64,000 bases of DNA from SIG672 sp045580325 (GTDB lineage Bacteria > Bacillota > Clostridia > Oscillospirales > CAG-272): the NCBI GenBank assembly GCA_045580325.1, contig JAZNNR010000005.1, positions 71,878 through 135,877 on the forward strand. The letters run 5' to 3'. Of this stretch, positions 33,172 through 43,100 are shown piece after piece (positions within the stretch are counted from its first letter, which is position 1; the number at the start of each line of letters is the position of its first letter). Both the position numbers and the translations under genes were made by a program. Below the pieces are notes generated by a model. The model ran no database searches. It was not told the origin of the DNA and saw only the letters and a list, made by a program, of their open reading frames with translations.

Positions 33172-34569
33172 TTAGCTCTGTGTCCAGTCTACTCCGTCGA
33201 GGGTATTGCCTGTTACAGTCTTAGTACCGCCTGCAATAACGGGACCTGTTCCGGAACCGGAAACAAGGATCTTATTCGGGTTAGCGTCGTGGCCCTTAAC
33301 ACCGATCATAGTGTTGTTTGTAAATGTGAAGTTGCCTGTTACGCCGCCACCAAGAGTCTTAAATACACCATCTCCGGTGTTGAAGGTGCAGTTATCAATG
33401 GTTACGTTTCCGTTGATAGTGCTGTTTATAAGAATTGCCCAAGAACCAAAGTTGTTGAATGTACAACCTGTAAATACGAGATCGCCTGTGGTTGCACCGC
33501 TGTGAGAAACAGCATAGTCGCCTGTGCCCTTACCGTCGAAGGTGCAATCAACAACTGTGAAGTTACCTGCAACGGGACTGATCGCTGCATCAGCGTGCTT
33601 TCCACCGCCACTTACGAAAGAGCAATCAACAACTGTAACGTCGCCGGTGAAGCCTGCTTCGGACGAGATGTTCTTTCCGGTTGTTTCGGTGTCAACAATA
33701 CCGGTGATTACAACGTTCTCAGCGGTAGCGTTTGCAGTGAAGGCAACATTAGCGTTTGCACCCGAGAAATCAAGAGTCTTGTTTGCAATAGCGCCGTCAA
33801 TTGTCAAAGTGTTGTTTGTAAGAGCTGCAGGGGAAATAATGAGATATGCCTCTTCATCAGAAGCAAGAGCTGCAGCGAGATCTGCGGGTGTGCTTACGGG
33901 AACAGCCTTTATAAGGCCAACGGTATCAAATGCTTCGTATACGTTGTCGCCAACATTTTCAACCTGAACAGCATCAGCTACAACCTTGATATCGAAAGAG
34001 CCTGCGAGTTCAGCAGCCTGATACTGATCGAGCGCGCTGTTAATTGTTACTGTGTCGAATACTACGAATTTCTCATCGGGAGCAATTGCCTTGTCATAGT
34101 AAATCTGATAAACAAAAGCATCGTTTTCATAGTCATAGTATGCTACTTCAGTGTGAATGGGTGCGTGACCATTGTACTTGTAGTTTACAAAGTTTTCGAG
34201 AGCAACCATTCTTGTACCGAATACGTCCTGCCAAACAGAAGCGTCGGTAATGGTTATGGTAGCGCGGATATACTCATCATAGGAACCGGTATTTTCGATA
34301 TGTACTTCCTTGAAGAGCTCGTCGCCGGGGAGGATGTTTTCGAACTTGATACCATCCAGCTTAGGTTCATTTCCGTTGTCTTCGGGAGTGTCATCTTCCC
34401 AAACATCTACGGAGAAAATACTATCGGGATCATCTTCAGAATTTGCGATGTAGAAGTTGTTGGTTACTTCATCTTTAGCGGTGAACCATGCCAATGTGCT
34501 CATAGAAGCAATGGCAATGAGACAAACAGCCAAAGAGAGCGCCAAAACTTTCTTTTTGGTAAGTTTCAT
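33172..34569 (-). CDS. SipW-dependent surface protein with TasA-like domain and repeat region
   Basis: A protein of about 465 residues. The signal region ALSLAVCLIAIASMSTLAWF ends in LAWFTAKDEVT, matching SipW substrates. The N-terminal domain (about 25-230) has a TasA-like GTRMVALENF, LPGDELFKEVHIENT and ELAGSFDIKVVADAVQVEN layout. From about 245 a repeat region alternates NGNVTIDNCTFNTG and VVDCTFDGKGTG-like motifs, suggesting a beta-helix. The frame is open to GTG 34632, which has its own strong AAAGGAGGG. ATG 34569 has GGAGA and begins MKLTKKK, a more standard signal-peptide start. Both starts look usable. Confidence 0.8.
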   Translation of the reverse strand: MKLTKKKVLALSLAVCLIAIASMSTLAWFTAKDEVTNNFYIANSEDDPDSIFSVDVWEDDTPEDNGNEPKLDGIKFENILPGDELFKEVHIENTGSYDEYIRATITITDASVWQDVFGTRMVALENFVNYKYNGHAPIHTEVAYYDYENDAFVYQIYYDKAIAPDEKFVVFDTVTINSALDQYQAAELAGSFDIKVVADAVQVENVGDNVYEAFDTVGLIKAVPVSTPADLAAALASDEEAYLIISPAALTNNTLTIDGAIANKTLDFSGANANVAFTANATAENVVITGIVDTETTGKNISSEAGFTGDVTVVDCSFVSGGGKHADAAISPVAGNFTVVDCTFDGKGTGDYAVSHSGATTGDLVFTGCTFNNFGSWAILINSTINGNVTIDNCTFNTGDGVFKTLGGGVTGNFTFTNNTMIGVKGHDANPNKILVSGSGTGPVIAGGTKTVTGNTLDGVDWTQS

Positions 34570-34718
34570 TGAATTTTTCTCCTTTTTATTATTTAATTGT
34601 TGATGGTTTACTTGTTTTGATAAGACTTTCACAGCAATTTCCCTCCTTTCTTCAAAATTTATATTTCAAACTCATACCTACTGGAATTCCTTTAATAGAT
34701 AAAAGTTGGAAATCAAGG

Positions 34719-35357
34719 TTACTCGGATTTTTCGTCCGACTTTTCAGCACGAAGGCGTTCAAGCTCTGCTTTCAGACGCTCATTCTCCTCGCTTATCGCG
34801 TTTAATTCAGCCTGCTTTTCAGCTACTTCGGGAGTTGTCTCGGGAGCTTTTTCGGGGTCTGCTACGACTTTTTCCTTCTTTTTTATTATATCAGGCAAAA
34901 ATACGAGCGCAATGAGGAGCAGTCCCAAGCCCAGTGTGATATACATACCGGGGGGATTCTGAACGAAATCGGAAACGTATCCGAGCTTCGGAATGGAAAA
35001 CTTCGGAACACCGATAAGGTTATTGAAGTGAACAGGTGCGTCCTCGGTGTCGTTCGTGTCGCCCTTGGTAATAAACTGTTTCTTTTCATTGTCGATTCTG
35101 ACAACTCTGTGAGTACCGACCACGAGATCCTCGTTTACTACAAATGTAATAACGTCGCCGACCTTGATAGTAGAAGGATCGACCTCTTTTACGTAAATAA
35201 GATCTCCGACGCTGTACTCGGGCTCCATTGAAGGAGAAATAACGTTATAGCATTCATATCCGATAAGGCGCGAGCCCATCAGAAAGACTGCACAAAGAAC
35301 CATCAGTATAACGATAACGGTAGTTGTGATACTCCATATTTTTTTTAGCGTAGTCAT
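34719..35357 (-). CDS. sipW: SipW-type signal peptidase I (Ser/His)
   Basis: Membrane peptidase that removes signal peptides; the SipW class processes TasA-like substrates. A transmembrane segment (about 7-28, TTTVIVILMVLCAVFLMG) is followed by NVISPSMEPEYSVGDLIYV, with the catalytic serine in SPSMEP. GTHRVV has histidine where bacterial type I peptidases have lysine, so this is the ER/archaeal-type catalytic pair. A second segment lies near 140-165. The last 60 residues are charged and heptad-like, probably a coiled coil. The frame opens further upstream, but ATG 35357 follows AAGGAG. Its neighbours are SipW-type substrates. Confidence 0.92.
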   Translation of the reverse strand: MTTLKKIWSITTTVIVILMVLCAVFLMGSRLIGYECYNVISPSMEPEYSVGDLIYVKEVDPSTIKVGDVITFVVNEDLVVGTHRVVRIDNEKKQFITKGDTNDTEDAPVHFNNLIGVPKFSIPKLGYVSDFVQNPPGMYITLGLGLLLIALVFLPDIIKKKEKVVADPEKAPETTPEVAEKQAELNAISEENERLKAELERLRAEKSDEKSE

Positions 35358-35388
35358 AGTATATGTACTCCTTATGATAGGTGTGAAC

Positions 35389-36099
35389 TTAGTCTGCGTT
35401 TTCTTCTTCGTTTGATGCTTCGGCAGGCTGCGAGTTTTTCTCTTCAAGCTGAGCCTTGAGAGCTTTCAGTTCCTCGAGCATCTTTGCATTTTCTGCCTTT
35501 TCCGACTCGATCAGATCTCTTTCTGCCTGCATTTCCTGCATCTGTTCCTGTCTGTATCTGCGGAAGAGGTTAAAGAATTTAACACCTTCGTAGAGAATTA
35601 TCAGCATAAAGGGAGTGAAGATACAGATGAAATATCCGGGAGTGGTCTTGAGGAAGTTGAAGAAAAATCCAAGACCCGGGATATGACTTTCGTACTTACC
35701 CAGAATGTAAGGGTAGGTAACGATCGTATCGTCGTCTGTGCCTGTTGTTGTACCGTATGTAATAAAGCCGGGGTTTCCTTCGGCATCAGTAGTAAGTTTG
35801 CGGATCTTATGGGTGATGATCCTTCCGAGGCTGTCCGAATCCTGAGACATAAAGGTGATGATGTCGCCCTCCTTCAAGGTGGAGGGATCTATTTCTTTTA
35901 CGAAGATCAGGGCTCCTGCATTAAAGTCGGTCTTTGCCATCGAGTCCGAATTTACGATATACATCTTGTATCCGAAAATATCTCTGTCATTTCGGTTAAA
36001 GGTAGTTACCGAAACGACTGTGAATATCATCATAGATATCGCCAGCAGTATAACAAGCCAGACAAGTGTTGTTTTTATTATGTTAAGAGCTTTTTTCAT
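35389..36099 (-). CDS. second SipW-like signal peptidase
   Basis: A 236-residue membrane protein with the SipW plan. The N-terminal transmembrane segment is WLVILLAISMMIFTVVSV, the serine region IVNSDSMAKTDFNAG and the histidine region IITHKIRK. A second membrane segment lies at about 155-180 and a long charged C-terminal coiled coil (ERDLIESEKAENAKMLEELK) follows. It differs from the neighbouring SipW in having SDSM instead of SPSM and a longer insertion after the histidine (TYGTTTGTDDDT). It is the first gene of the minus arm, with a promoter at 36312-36340 and a 200-base leader. It could process a subset of substrates or act as a partner. Confidence 0.85.
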   Translation of the reverse strand: MKKALNIIKTTLVWLVILLAISMMIFTVVSVTTFNRNDRDIFGYKMYIVNSDSMAKTDFNAGALIFVKEIDPSTLKEGDIITFMSQDSDSLGRIITHKIRKLTTDAEGNPGFITYGTTTGTDDDTIVTYPYILGKYESHIPGLGFFFNFLKTTPGYFICIFTPFMLIILYEGVKFFNLFRRYRQEQMQEMQAERDLIESEKAENAKMLEELKALKAQLEEKNSQPAEASNEEENAD

Positions 36100-36311
36100 A
36101 CAAGAAACGTTCTCCTTCGCTTAAATACTGCCAGAGGGTGCTGTGTAAAACTCCTATCGCAGTTGGTTTTCAAGGTATTATTAGCCACAAAGTGATAAAA
36201 GGCCGTATTCCCGCTCCGCCACACAACACGAAGAAGATAATAAAACGTAAAAAAACAGGTTACAGACCAAATATTGAGCACTCTTAGCGCAAGGGATAAC
36301 CATACAGATAA

Positions 36312-36340
36312 ATTGTAGCATAAATTTAAATAAAAATCAA
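36312..36340 (-). promoter_or_regulatory. promoter of the minus-arm surface operon
   Basis: Minus-strand TTGATT (36340-36335), 17-base spacer, TACAAT (36317-36312). Confidence 0.7.
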
Positions 36341-36516
36341 GGGTTTTCGTAAAAAAATCTTATTTTATATTATAAATGTATATATTTAACTAATTTTACT
36401 GAATAAGACCGTAAATGTTGTGTTCTTTTCTTTTTCGTAGTGCGTTGTAAACAGTCAAAAGGTCATCAAAATTGTAAATTTAGAGAAAATAATGTGTAAA
36501 TAATTTGTGAAAGGCA

Positions 36517-36545
36517 TTGTCAAGTCTTGATTCAGGTATTATAAT
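36517..36545 (+). promoter_or_regulatory. promoter of the plus-arm surface operon
   Basis: TTGTCA (36517-36522), 17-base spacer, TATAAT (36540-36545), about 100 bases before the start of the third signal peptidase. Confidence 0.75.
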
Positions 36546-36646
36546 TTTCTTGGTATATTATATTTTCAGGTCTGATAACTATGTTGTAAGTCGTTGCGAG
36601 TCGTGCTGATAAATATGACAGCGACAGTAAAATAAAGGAGTAATCT

Positions 36647-37483
36647 ATGGCAAATCAAAAAATGAAAAGCGTTCTATCCCTCGTTATCAAGATTGCCAGT
36701 TGGGTTTTGATAGCGTTTGCCGTCTTCATTATGATATTTACCATTGTTTCGATGGCTACCTTAAATAAAAACGACCGAAATATTTTTGGATACAAATTCC
36801 TGATCGTAAAAACCGATTCAATGAGTCTGTCCGAAAATAATGCTGACGATGACGTTCATTTCAGTGCGGGCGACGTTATTATTATCAAAGATGTAGAAAA
36901 TGCGTGGGCACTTAAACCCGGTGATGTAATTTCATTTACCTCTTTCGACGAGGATAGCTATATGGAAACCATCACGCATATGATTTATGAGGTCAAGAAA
37001 GACGACAAAGGTAATGTAGTAGGCTACGTTACATATGGTACTAATACAGGAGCTACGGACGAAGCCATTGTTGAGCCGGAGTATATTTTAGGTAAATATA
37101 CAGGCAAGCTACCCGGCGTCGGTCATTTCTTCGCTTTCATTAAATCCACACCCGGATATATCGTATGCATACTCATACCATTTCTTTTACTTATCCTTTA
37201 TCACGCTGTTAATGTGGTTAAGCTCTTCAGACAGTATAAGAAAGAGCAAAACGCAGTTTTGGAGGCAGAGAAGGCACAAATTGCAGAAGAAAAACGTCAG
37301 ACAGAACAAATGCTTCGCGAGCTCCAAGCATTGAAGGAGCAGTTGACAATGCAAGGTCAAGTTCCGACCGAATCAACACCTACGAAGGATACTGCTTTCA
37401 CATCTGATGCCGAGGCTGCTTCGGAGTCTTCACCCGAAAACGAATCCAAACCCCATTCTGATTCTACAAACGAACAGGATTGA
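36647..37483 (+). CDS. third SipW-like signal peptidase
   Basis: A 278-residue membrane protein paralogous to the 236-residue peptidase on the other arm: a similar start region WVLIAFAVFIMIFTIVSM, NDRNIFGYKFLIVKTDSM and ETITHMIYEV give the predicted Ser/His pair. The insertion SLSENNADDDVHFSAGD after the serine is longer than in the other two. The second membrane segment is near 165-190 and a long coiled coil (EAEKAQIAEEKRQTEQMLRE) is followed by a low-complexity SEPT-rich tail. A GGAGT ribosome binding site precedes ATG. It heads the plus arm, whose three large substrates follow. Confidence 0.85.
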   Translation: MANQKMKSVLSLVIKIASWVLIAFAVFIMIFTIVSMATLNKNDRNIFGYKFLIVKTDSMSLSENNADDDVHFSAGDVIIIKDVENAWALKPGDVISFTSFDEDSYMETITHMIYEVKKDDKGNVVGYVTYGTNTGATDEAIVEPEYILGKYTGKLPGVGHFFAFIKSTPGYIVCILIPFLLLILYHAVNVVKLFRQYKKEQNAVLEAEKAQIAEEKRQTEQMLRELQALKEQLTMQGQVPTESTPTKDTAFTSDAEAASESSPENESKPHSDSTNEQD

Positions 37484-37574
37484 AATTCGTGCGGCAAAAT
37501 CAATTAGGTTATTCTAAAATTAACATAGAATATACAAAAAAACTACCATTTATATTTTGAAAAGGAGAAAACAA

Positions 37575-39815
37575 ATGAACAACAAAACCACAAAACGCAC
37601 TTTGGTTTCCAGCGTAGTAGCTCTTCTTATTTGCTTTACAATGCTCATAGGAACTACATACGCATGGTTTACTGATGTTGTTACCTCTTCGGATAACATC
37701 ATCAAGACCGGTATTCTGGATGCTGCTGTAACATGGACAGATGATTTTGCAGCTGCAGAAGATACTTGGAACGACGTTGAGGATCCTAACACAGAAGCCA
37801 TATTCAACTATGAGCTTTGGGAGCCCGGATACGTTGCTGTTCGTTACCTTAAGGTTGCGAATGTCGGAACCCTTGCTTTCAAGTATAAGCTTGTTATCAT
37901 TACTAACGGCTCTCTTGAGGACAAGGATGGCGTTAAGCTTTCTGACGTAATTGACGTTTATTACGCACCCTCTAAGGTTGACGTTCCCAATCGAGACCTT
38001 GACAACAACCCCAACCTTACCAAAGTTGGTACTCTTAGCGACCTGATAACCGGCACTTCGGTTGTTAACGGTGTGCTTCTTGCAGGTCAGACCGATAGCA
38101 TTGACTATGGTACTATCGTTCTTAAGATGCAGGAGTCTGCGGGCAACGAATATCAGGACCTCGCAGTTGGTACCTCCTTCGACCTTATGCTCTTCGCAAC
38201 TCAGTATACCTACGAAGAGGACAGCTTCGACCACCTCTACGACGAAGGCGCTGATTTCCCTAAATTCGGTACCGGAAGCGCACCTATCGTAGAAGGTAGC
38301 GCAGGTGTAGACATTGAAGTTCGTAACGACGCTGGATATAAGGTTGCTTCCGTTACTGTTACTAAGGAATCCTACGCAACCGATGAATCCCAGATTGACG
38401 TTATCATCACCGAGAGCGATTATGTTCCTAATATCACAATCGCAGCAGGACGTGAGACTGAAACCGTTGATGTAAAGGTTACAGGTATTAAGCCCGGTAA
38501 CACCGCTCCTATTAAGGTTGAGTATAGAATCGCTACAGGTCTTGACCCCGCTACCGTAAAGGTTTACCACTATGATACAGAGATCGTTGGTATAAATGAT
38601 CTTCCCGACTATAAGACCACCTACGATCCTAGCACCGGATACGTAACATTCTACACAACATCCTTCAGCCCGTACACTATCGAGTACGATAAGGATTCTG
38701 TTTACGTTCCTCCGGTAACTGATCCCGACGAACTTCCCGAAGCAATAGTAGTTGGATCTCCCGAGTACGAAAACGTTGATCTTCCTTGGGGTAACTTCGG
38801 CGGCTTCGCTCCCACAGAGGGTCTTGACAGCCATCTCGAGTCTGCATTCACATTCAGCTGTGCTCAGACCGCAGAACAGGCAAAGGCAAGCCCCTATGCT
38901 GATTGGCACTGCGATTTCTACGTAAAGCTTGACAAGGATCTTGGCGAAAACGAGATCTTCCTCGGCGGTAACTACGGCGACTTCGGTTGGGTAGGCTTCC
39001 ACAACGGTGATCTTACCCTTGATGCTAACACCGAAATTCCGCTTCTTGGTAGCGTAACTACAAATCCTTGGACTTATGCGGACATCGTTTCCTTCGTTGG
39101 TACATTCATTTGCGGCGTAGGTGACGTTAATGACGCTCTTGCAGGTGCAACATTCACCGTAATGCTTCGCCTCACCAATCCTGCGGATGCTACCGATTTC
39201 CACGATGTAGCAACTATCAACCACGTCTTCGAGGATAACAGAATCTACAACGCTGCTGATCTCCAGACTGCTGTTAATGCAGGCGGAAAAGTTGTGCTTG
39301 GCGCAGACGTTAATATGAACGGCGCAGCACTTCAGATTCCCGAAAACAGCGAGGTTACTCTTGATCTGAACGGTTACACTCTCACCTCTAAGGACGGTGG
39401 CGAAGGCAACTGGATGGCTGTTAAGGTTAACAGAGGCGCTAATTTCACTCTTAACGATAGCAAGGGAACAGGTAAGATAGTTTCCTCTTGCTACGGTGTT
39501 TACGTAAATCCCGGAGCAACCTTCACTATGAACGGTGGTACTATTTCCGTTAGCGGAAACGGTGCATACGATATGGGAGTTGTTGTCTGGAACGGTAAGT
39601 TTGTTATGAATGCGGGCACAGTTGAAGGTAAGTATAGTGTATACGCTTCTGACTATTGGAAGAATATCGGCGACACTACTTGCGACTGCGAGATTATCGT
39701 TGCAAACGGCTGCACTCTTAACGCTTTAGTAGATCAGGTTAACACAGCTGAGGCACCTACTGCAATTGTCAGTGTTCCTAGTGGCGTTGTAGTAAACAGC
39801 ACTGTATCTCAGTAA
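37575..39815 (+). CDS. SipW-dependent surface protein with TasA/CalY-like domain and C-terminal repeats
   Basis: A 746-residue exported protein. The signal region SSVVALLICFTMLIGTTYAW ends TYAWFTDVVTSSDN, the standard SipW-substrate pattern. The TasA/CalY-like domain runs to about 225 (FNYELWEPGYVAVRYLKVAN, SAGNEYQDLAVG). A second domain, about 245-385, ends YDPSTGYVTFYTTSFSPYTI and is also found in the two giant proteins downstream. A beta-rich region of about 170 residues and a C-terminal beta-helix-like part with NGYTLTSKDGG and GTGKIVSSCYGV follow. The start is ATG 37575 after AAAGGAGA, not the upstream in-frame ATG at 37557. No wall-anchor signal. Confidence 0.83.
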   Translation: MNNKTTKRTLVSSVVALLICFTMLIGTTYAWFTDVVTSSDNIIKTGILDAAVTWTDDFAAAEDTWNDVEDPNTEAIFNYELWEPGYVAVRYLKVANVGTLAFKYKLVIITNGSLEDKDGVKLSDVIDVYYAPSKVDVPNRDLDNNPNLTKVGTLSDLITGTSVVNGVLLAGQTDSIDYGTIVLKMQESAGNEYQDLAVGTSFDLMLFATQYTYEEDSFDHLYDEGADFPKFGTGSAPIVEGSAGVDIEVRNDAGYKVASVTVTKESYATDESQIDVIITESDYVPNITIAAGRETETVDVKVTGIKPGNTAPIKVEYRIATGLDPATVKVYHYDTEIVGINDLPDYKTTYDPSTGYVTFYTTSFSPYTIEYDKDSVYVPPVTDPDELPEAIVVGSPEYENVDLPWGNFGGFAPTEGLDSHLESAFTFSCAQTAEQAKASPYADWHCDFYVKLDKDLGENEIFLGGNYGDFGWVGFHNGDLTLDANTEIPLLGSVTTNPWTYADIVSFVGTFICGVGDVNDALAGATFTVMLRLTNPADATDFHDVATINHVFEDNRIYNAADLQTAVNAGGKVVLGADVNMNGAALQIPENSEVTLDLNGYTLTSKDGGEGNWMAVKVNRGANFTLNDSKGTGKIVSSCYGVYVNPGATFTMNGGTISVSGNGAYDMGVVVWNGKFVMNAGTVEGKYSVYASDYWKNIGDTTCDCEIIVANGCTLNALVDQVNTAEAPTAIVSVPSGVVVNSTVSQ

Positions 39816-39838
39816 TAATAGCTCAAGTAATTACAAAA

Positions 39839-40041
39839 GCCACCCGATTCCACGGGGTCGGGTGGCAACAAAAGAGCAGAAAGAAAGCGGTAAATGGTAG
39901 TTTACAAAAAATGTTATTTTCTGCTTTAACGCTAAATCGTAAATGCTATTTTTAGCAAAAATGAGCCCCCGACCTTTTGGTCGGGCGGCAATAAAAGCGC
40001 AGAAAGAAGACAGTTTACAAAAAAACTTATTTTCTGCGCTT
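39839..40041 (+). repeat. two copies of a two-hairpin intergenic element
   Basis: Copy A: GCCACCCGA (39839-39847) with TCGGGTGGC (39858-39866), then AGCAGAAA (39875-39882) with TTTCTGCT (39918-39925). Copy B: GCCCCCGACC (39965-39974) with GGTCGGGCGGC (39979-39989, one bulge), then AAGCGCAGAAA (39995-40005) with TTTCTGCGCTT (40031-40041). In both copies the linker reads GGGYGGCAAYAAAAG and the loop of the second hairpin contains GTTTACAAAAAA. A small hairpin TGCTA-TTTT-TAGCA lies between them (39944-39957). The two copies fill the 291-base gap between the 746- and 2190-residue genes. Confidence 0.65.
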
Positions 40042-40106
40042 CTATTGCCGAAAAGTCAGGCAAATAAATTTGTTAATGAAAATAATATAAATAAAAGGGA
40101 AAGAAA

Positions 40107-43100
40107 ATGAAAAAAACAAGACGTTCATTCCTGCTGAGCGTAACGGCACTTATTCTGTGCTTTGCTATGCTCCTTGGCTCTACATTTGCGTGGTTTACCG
40201 ATATCGTAACCAGCTCAAACAACAAAATTGTATCAGGTACGCTTGACCTTGACCTTCAGCTTAAGGACAAGGAAACAGGGCAGTACACCTCTATTAACGA
40301 GAGCTCCGATCCCGTATTTGACTACGACAATTGGGAACCCGGTTATACCGACGTGAAGGTATTAAAGGTTCTTAACGCAGGCTCGCTGTCGTTAAAATGG
40401 GTTAGTAATTTTGTGTCCCGCGAAGCTATTACAAAGCTCGCAGAGGTTATCGACGTTTACGTTAAGACTTCCGACAGCGATATTGCATACCCCGATGAAA
40501 GAACCGAGCTCACCTCTGCAAACGGCTGGAGGAAGATTGGTACTCTTAATCAGATAATCGATTCGACGATTCAGCCCGTAAACGGACAGCTCCTCCCGGG
40601 CGAAGCTGATTACTTTGCTGTAGCTCTGCATATGCAGGAGTCTGCGGGCAACGAATATCAGAACACCTCCGTCGGAGCGTTTGATATTACTGTTCACGCT
40701 ACTCAGTATACTGTTGAAAACGATTCCTTCGGTCCCGACTACGACCAGAACGCGCAGTGGCCGAGCGGAGTAATTGACGGTACTATCGTTGCATCTTCTG
40801 CCGTAACTACCGATGAAAACGGCAAAGTAACCACCGCTGTAACTATGACAAACGGCAAGGTTAGTGCAACCGTTCCTGCAGGCACTCAGCTTGTTAGCGG
40901 CACAACGAGCGTAACAGTTACGGTTAGCCCTGTTCGTGAAAGCCAGGCTAACGTTACTCTTAGCGATACCGAAAAAATGCTTCCCGTTGACGTTCACATT
41001 GACGGCGTAGCAGAGAATAACGACGTTCCTATTCCCGTATATCTTACAGAGTGGCTCGACACCGGTCTTAATATCGGTAACTATCATCTCTATCACGTAG
41101 AGGACGGCGTAACAACCGAAATGACTCTCCGCGCGGATAATGCTACTCCCGTACATAATAATTTTGACTATGATCCCGCAACCGGCGACGTAGTTCTCTA
41201 TATGGCATCATTCTCTGAAGTTGCTATTGTAGCAGATACACTTAAGGCTTGGGAAGGTAACTACGATTATTCTTGGTATGATGCAGATGCTACCGAATTG
41301 AAGATCGCAAATGCTGACCAGCTTGCCGCTTTTAGCGCAATCGTCGGCGGTATGGCTAAGGACGAGAACGGCAACTTCTTAATTACATATACAGATACTG
41401 ATGGTGATGTGCACCACAATGACTTTTTCGAAAACAAAACCGTAAAGCTTCTAGCTGACATCAACCTTGGCGACAAGGAATCCGAAAACAACCCTGATCT
41501 CATATTCTATCCTATCGGTTATTGGAATAGTGAGGGCACTTACGAAAAGACCGGCACTGCTATCTCCAGCGGATTCTACGCATTCAAGGGGACATTCGAT
41601 GGAAACGGTAATACCATCAAGAACTTCTATCAGAACACTTGGGAAATGAAGGGAGACCACGATTGGTACGACGCTACTCTTCAGTATTACCGCGACGGTA
41701 TGGGACTCTTTGGTAAGATTCTCGGCGGTACCGTAAAGAATCTGACCGTTGACAATTTCTCTTGCGACAGTGAAATTGGTACATCTGGCGTTATTGCAGC
41801 GTATGCGGACTCCATATACGGCAAACCCGCTGTTTTTGAAAATATCACGATAACAAACTGTAATCCCCGCGTTTATAATATAGGAAACGGCGGTATTGTC
41901 GGCTGCGCAGGCTGGTATTCGAGAAATGACAGCTTGGGTACTGATGACTATGCCAATGCCGTAACATTCAGAAATATCACAGTTGACCAGACAAATAAGA
42001 TCTCTGCACTGTGGGGCTCTTGGGGAGTTTCCTGCGCAGGTATTCTCGGTCAGTATTATCCTGACAGCGACTGCGGAATCAAGCTTGAAAACTGCCACGT
42101 TGCGGCAATAATTGACGTTAACAATGACGTTTGCTCCAACTATCAGTATTATTGGTACAGATATGCAGGTATGTTTATCGGTACTATCAGAGCTAACACC
42201 ACCGATAATGACGGCTATACAGTTGCAAACACTACCGGTGTTACTGCTACCGATTGTACCTACACTATGGGTAACTGGAATGAGTATTGGTACTGCGAGA
42301 TCGTTGCAAACTCGATCGCTTCCTATACTCACGACCACCAGTTCAGCCGTCTTGAAAATATCTACGATTTGTCTAAGATTAAATCCGGTGATACTTGGTT
42401 GCAGGAAGGTCACTTCGCTCTGCTTGACGAGAACAGAGATATTGTTGACTGCTACCACATCTTTAAAAACTCGGAAGGCGTGCTTTACAGGCACTTCCAC
42501 GATAAGGGCGACGAAACCAATGGCTACGAGCCTTATGAAACCGTTGATGTCGATGGAGACGGAGTAAAAGAAACAGTCCTCAAAGAAGACCGTCAGCGCT
42601 ACTTTATCCCCTTCAACCAGCTTATGACCGGACTTGATATGGGTATCAAAGCGCATACCGAGTTTGAAGGTATTAAGTTTGTTGAGAACGGAACGGTTCA
42701 GTCCGTACAGAAATTCAACGCTACTGAAAATACTGAAATTGCCGAGAATGCTACTGTAACGATCAAGGATTTGTTTATAGCAAGCGGCAATGGAACTATA
42801 AGTTCACCCACTGTTCAGGTTTACGTTTCTCCCATTGGATATGGCAGCACTGTTAGTGCGACATATTCGGGAAATACCGCAGATTGGGAAAAGGGAACTC
42901 TTACATTCTCAGGAACAGGTTCGGCAAAGGTTGTTATTACAGATTATTTCTATTGCACAAATACTGTTCTTTACGTAACGGTTGGCGGCAAAGTAACCGC
43001 ATATAATAAATTCGACTCTAAGCTTACCGGCGACTTCCTCTACCGAGTAGGTAATAAGAACACAGTTAATCTTGGCAGCTTGTTTAAGGCAAAAGAGGGC

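Larger units (their letters stand above)
36100..36646. other. 547-bp divergent intergenic region between the two surface-locus arms
   Basis: AT-rich. It holds a minus-strand promoter (36312-36340) with a leader of about 205 bases, and a plus-strand promoter (36517-36545) with a leader of about 95 bases. The minus leader contains GGTTA and TAACC segments flanking a T-run, a possible weak attenuator, and a GC-rich part near 36200-36220. The 36341-36516 stretch shows no clear motif. No coding frame is supported and I could not match the leader to a known riboswitch. Confidence 0.6.

Noticed and set aside
33136..34572. A 478-codon plus-strand frame opposite the 465-residue surface protein
   Set aside because: Cys-rich nonsense translation with no start signal; the minus-strand gene has a signal peptide, TasA-like domain and good ribosome binding site.
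36100..36311. A cyclic-di-GMP or other known riboswitch in the leader of the minus arm
   Set aside because: I could not find the conserved core of any class I know; only generic stems are visible.
37509..39224. A 571-codon open frame on the minus strand opposite the 746-residue surface protein
   Set aside because: It is rich in Cys, Ser and Val in a random-looking order, has no ribosome binding site or family motif, and lies entirely opposite a gene with clear signal peptide and domains. Codon bias of the real gene keeps the antisense frame open.
41451..42656. A 401-codon minus-strand frame opposite the 2190-residue gene
   Set aside because: Shadow of the real reading frame, with no motifs; similar frames at 44598-45536, 47304-48374, 48999-50024 and 50859-51656 are explained the same way.
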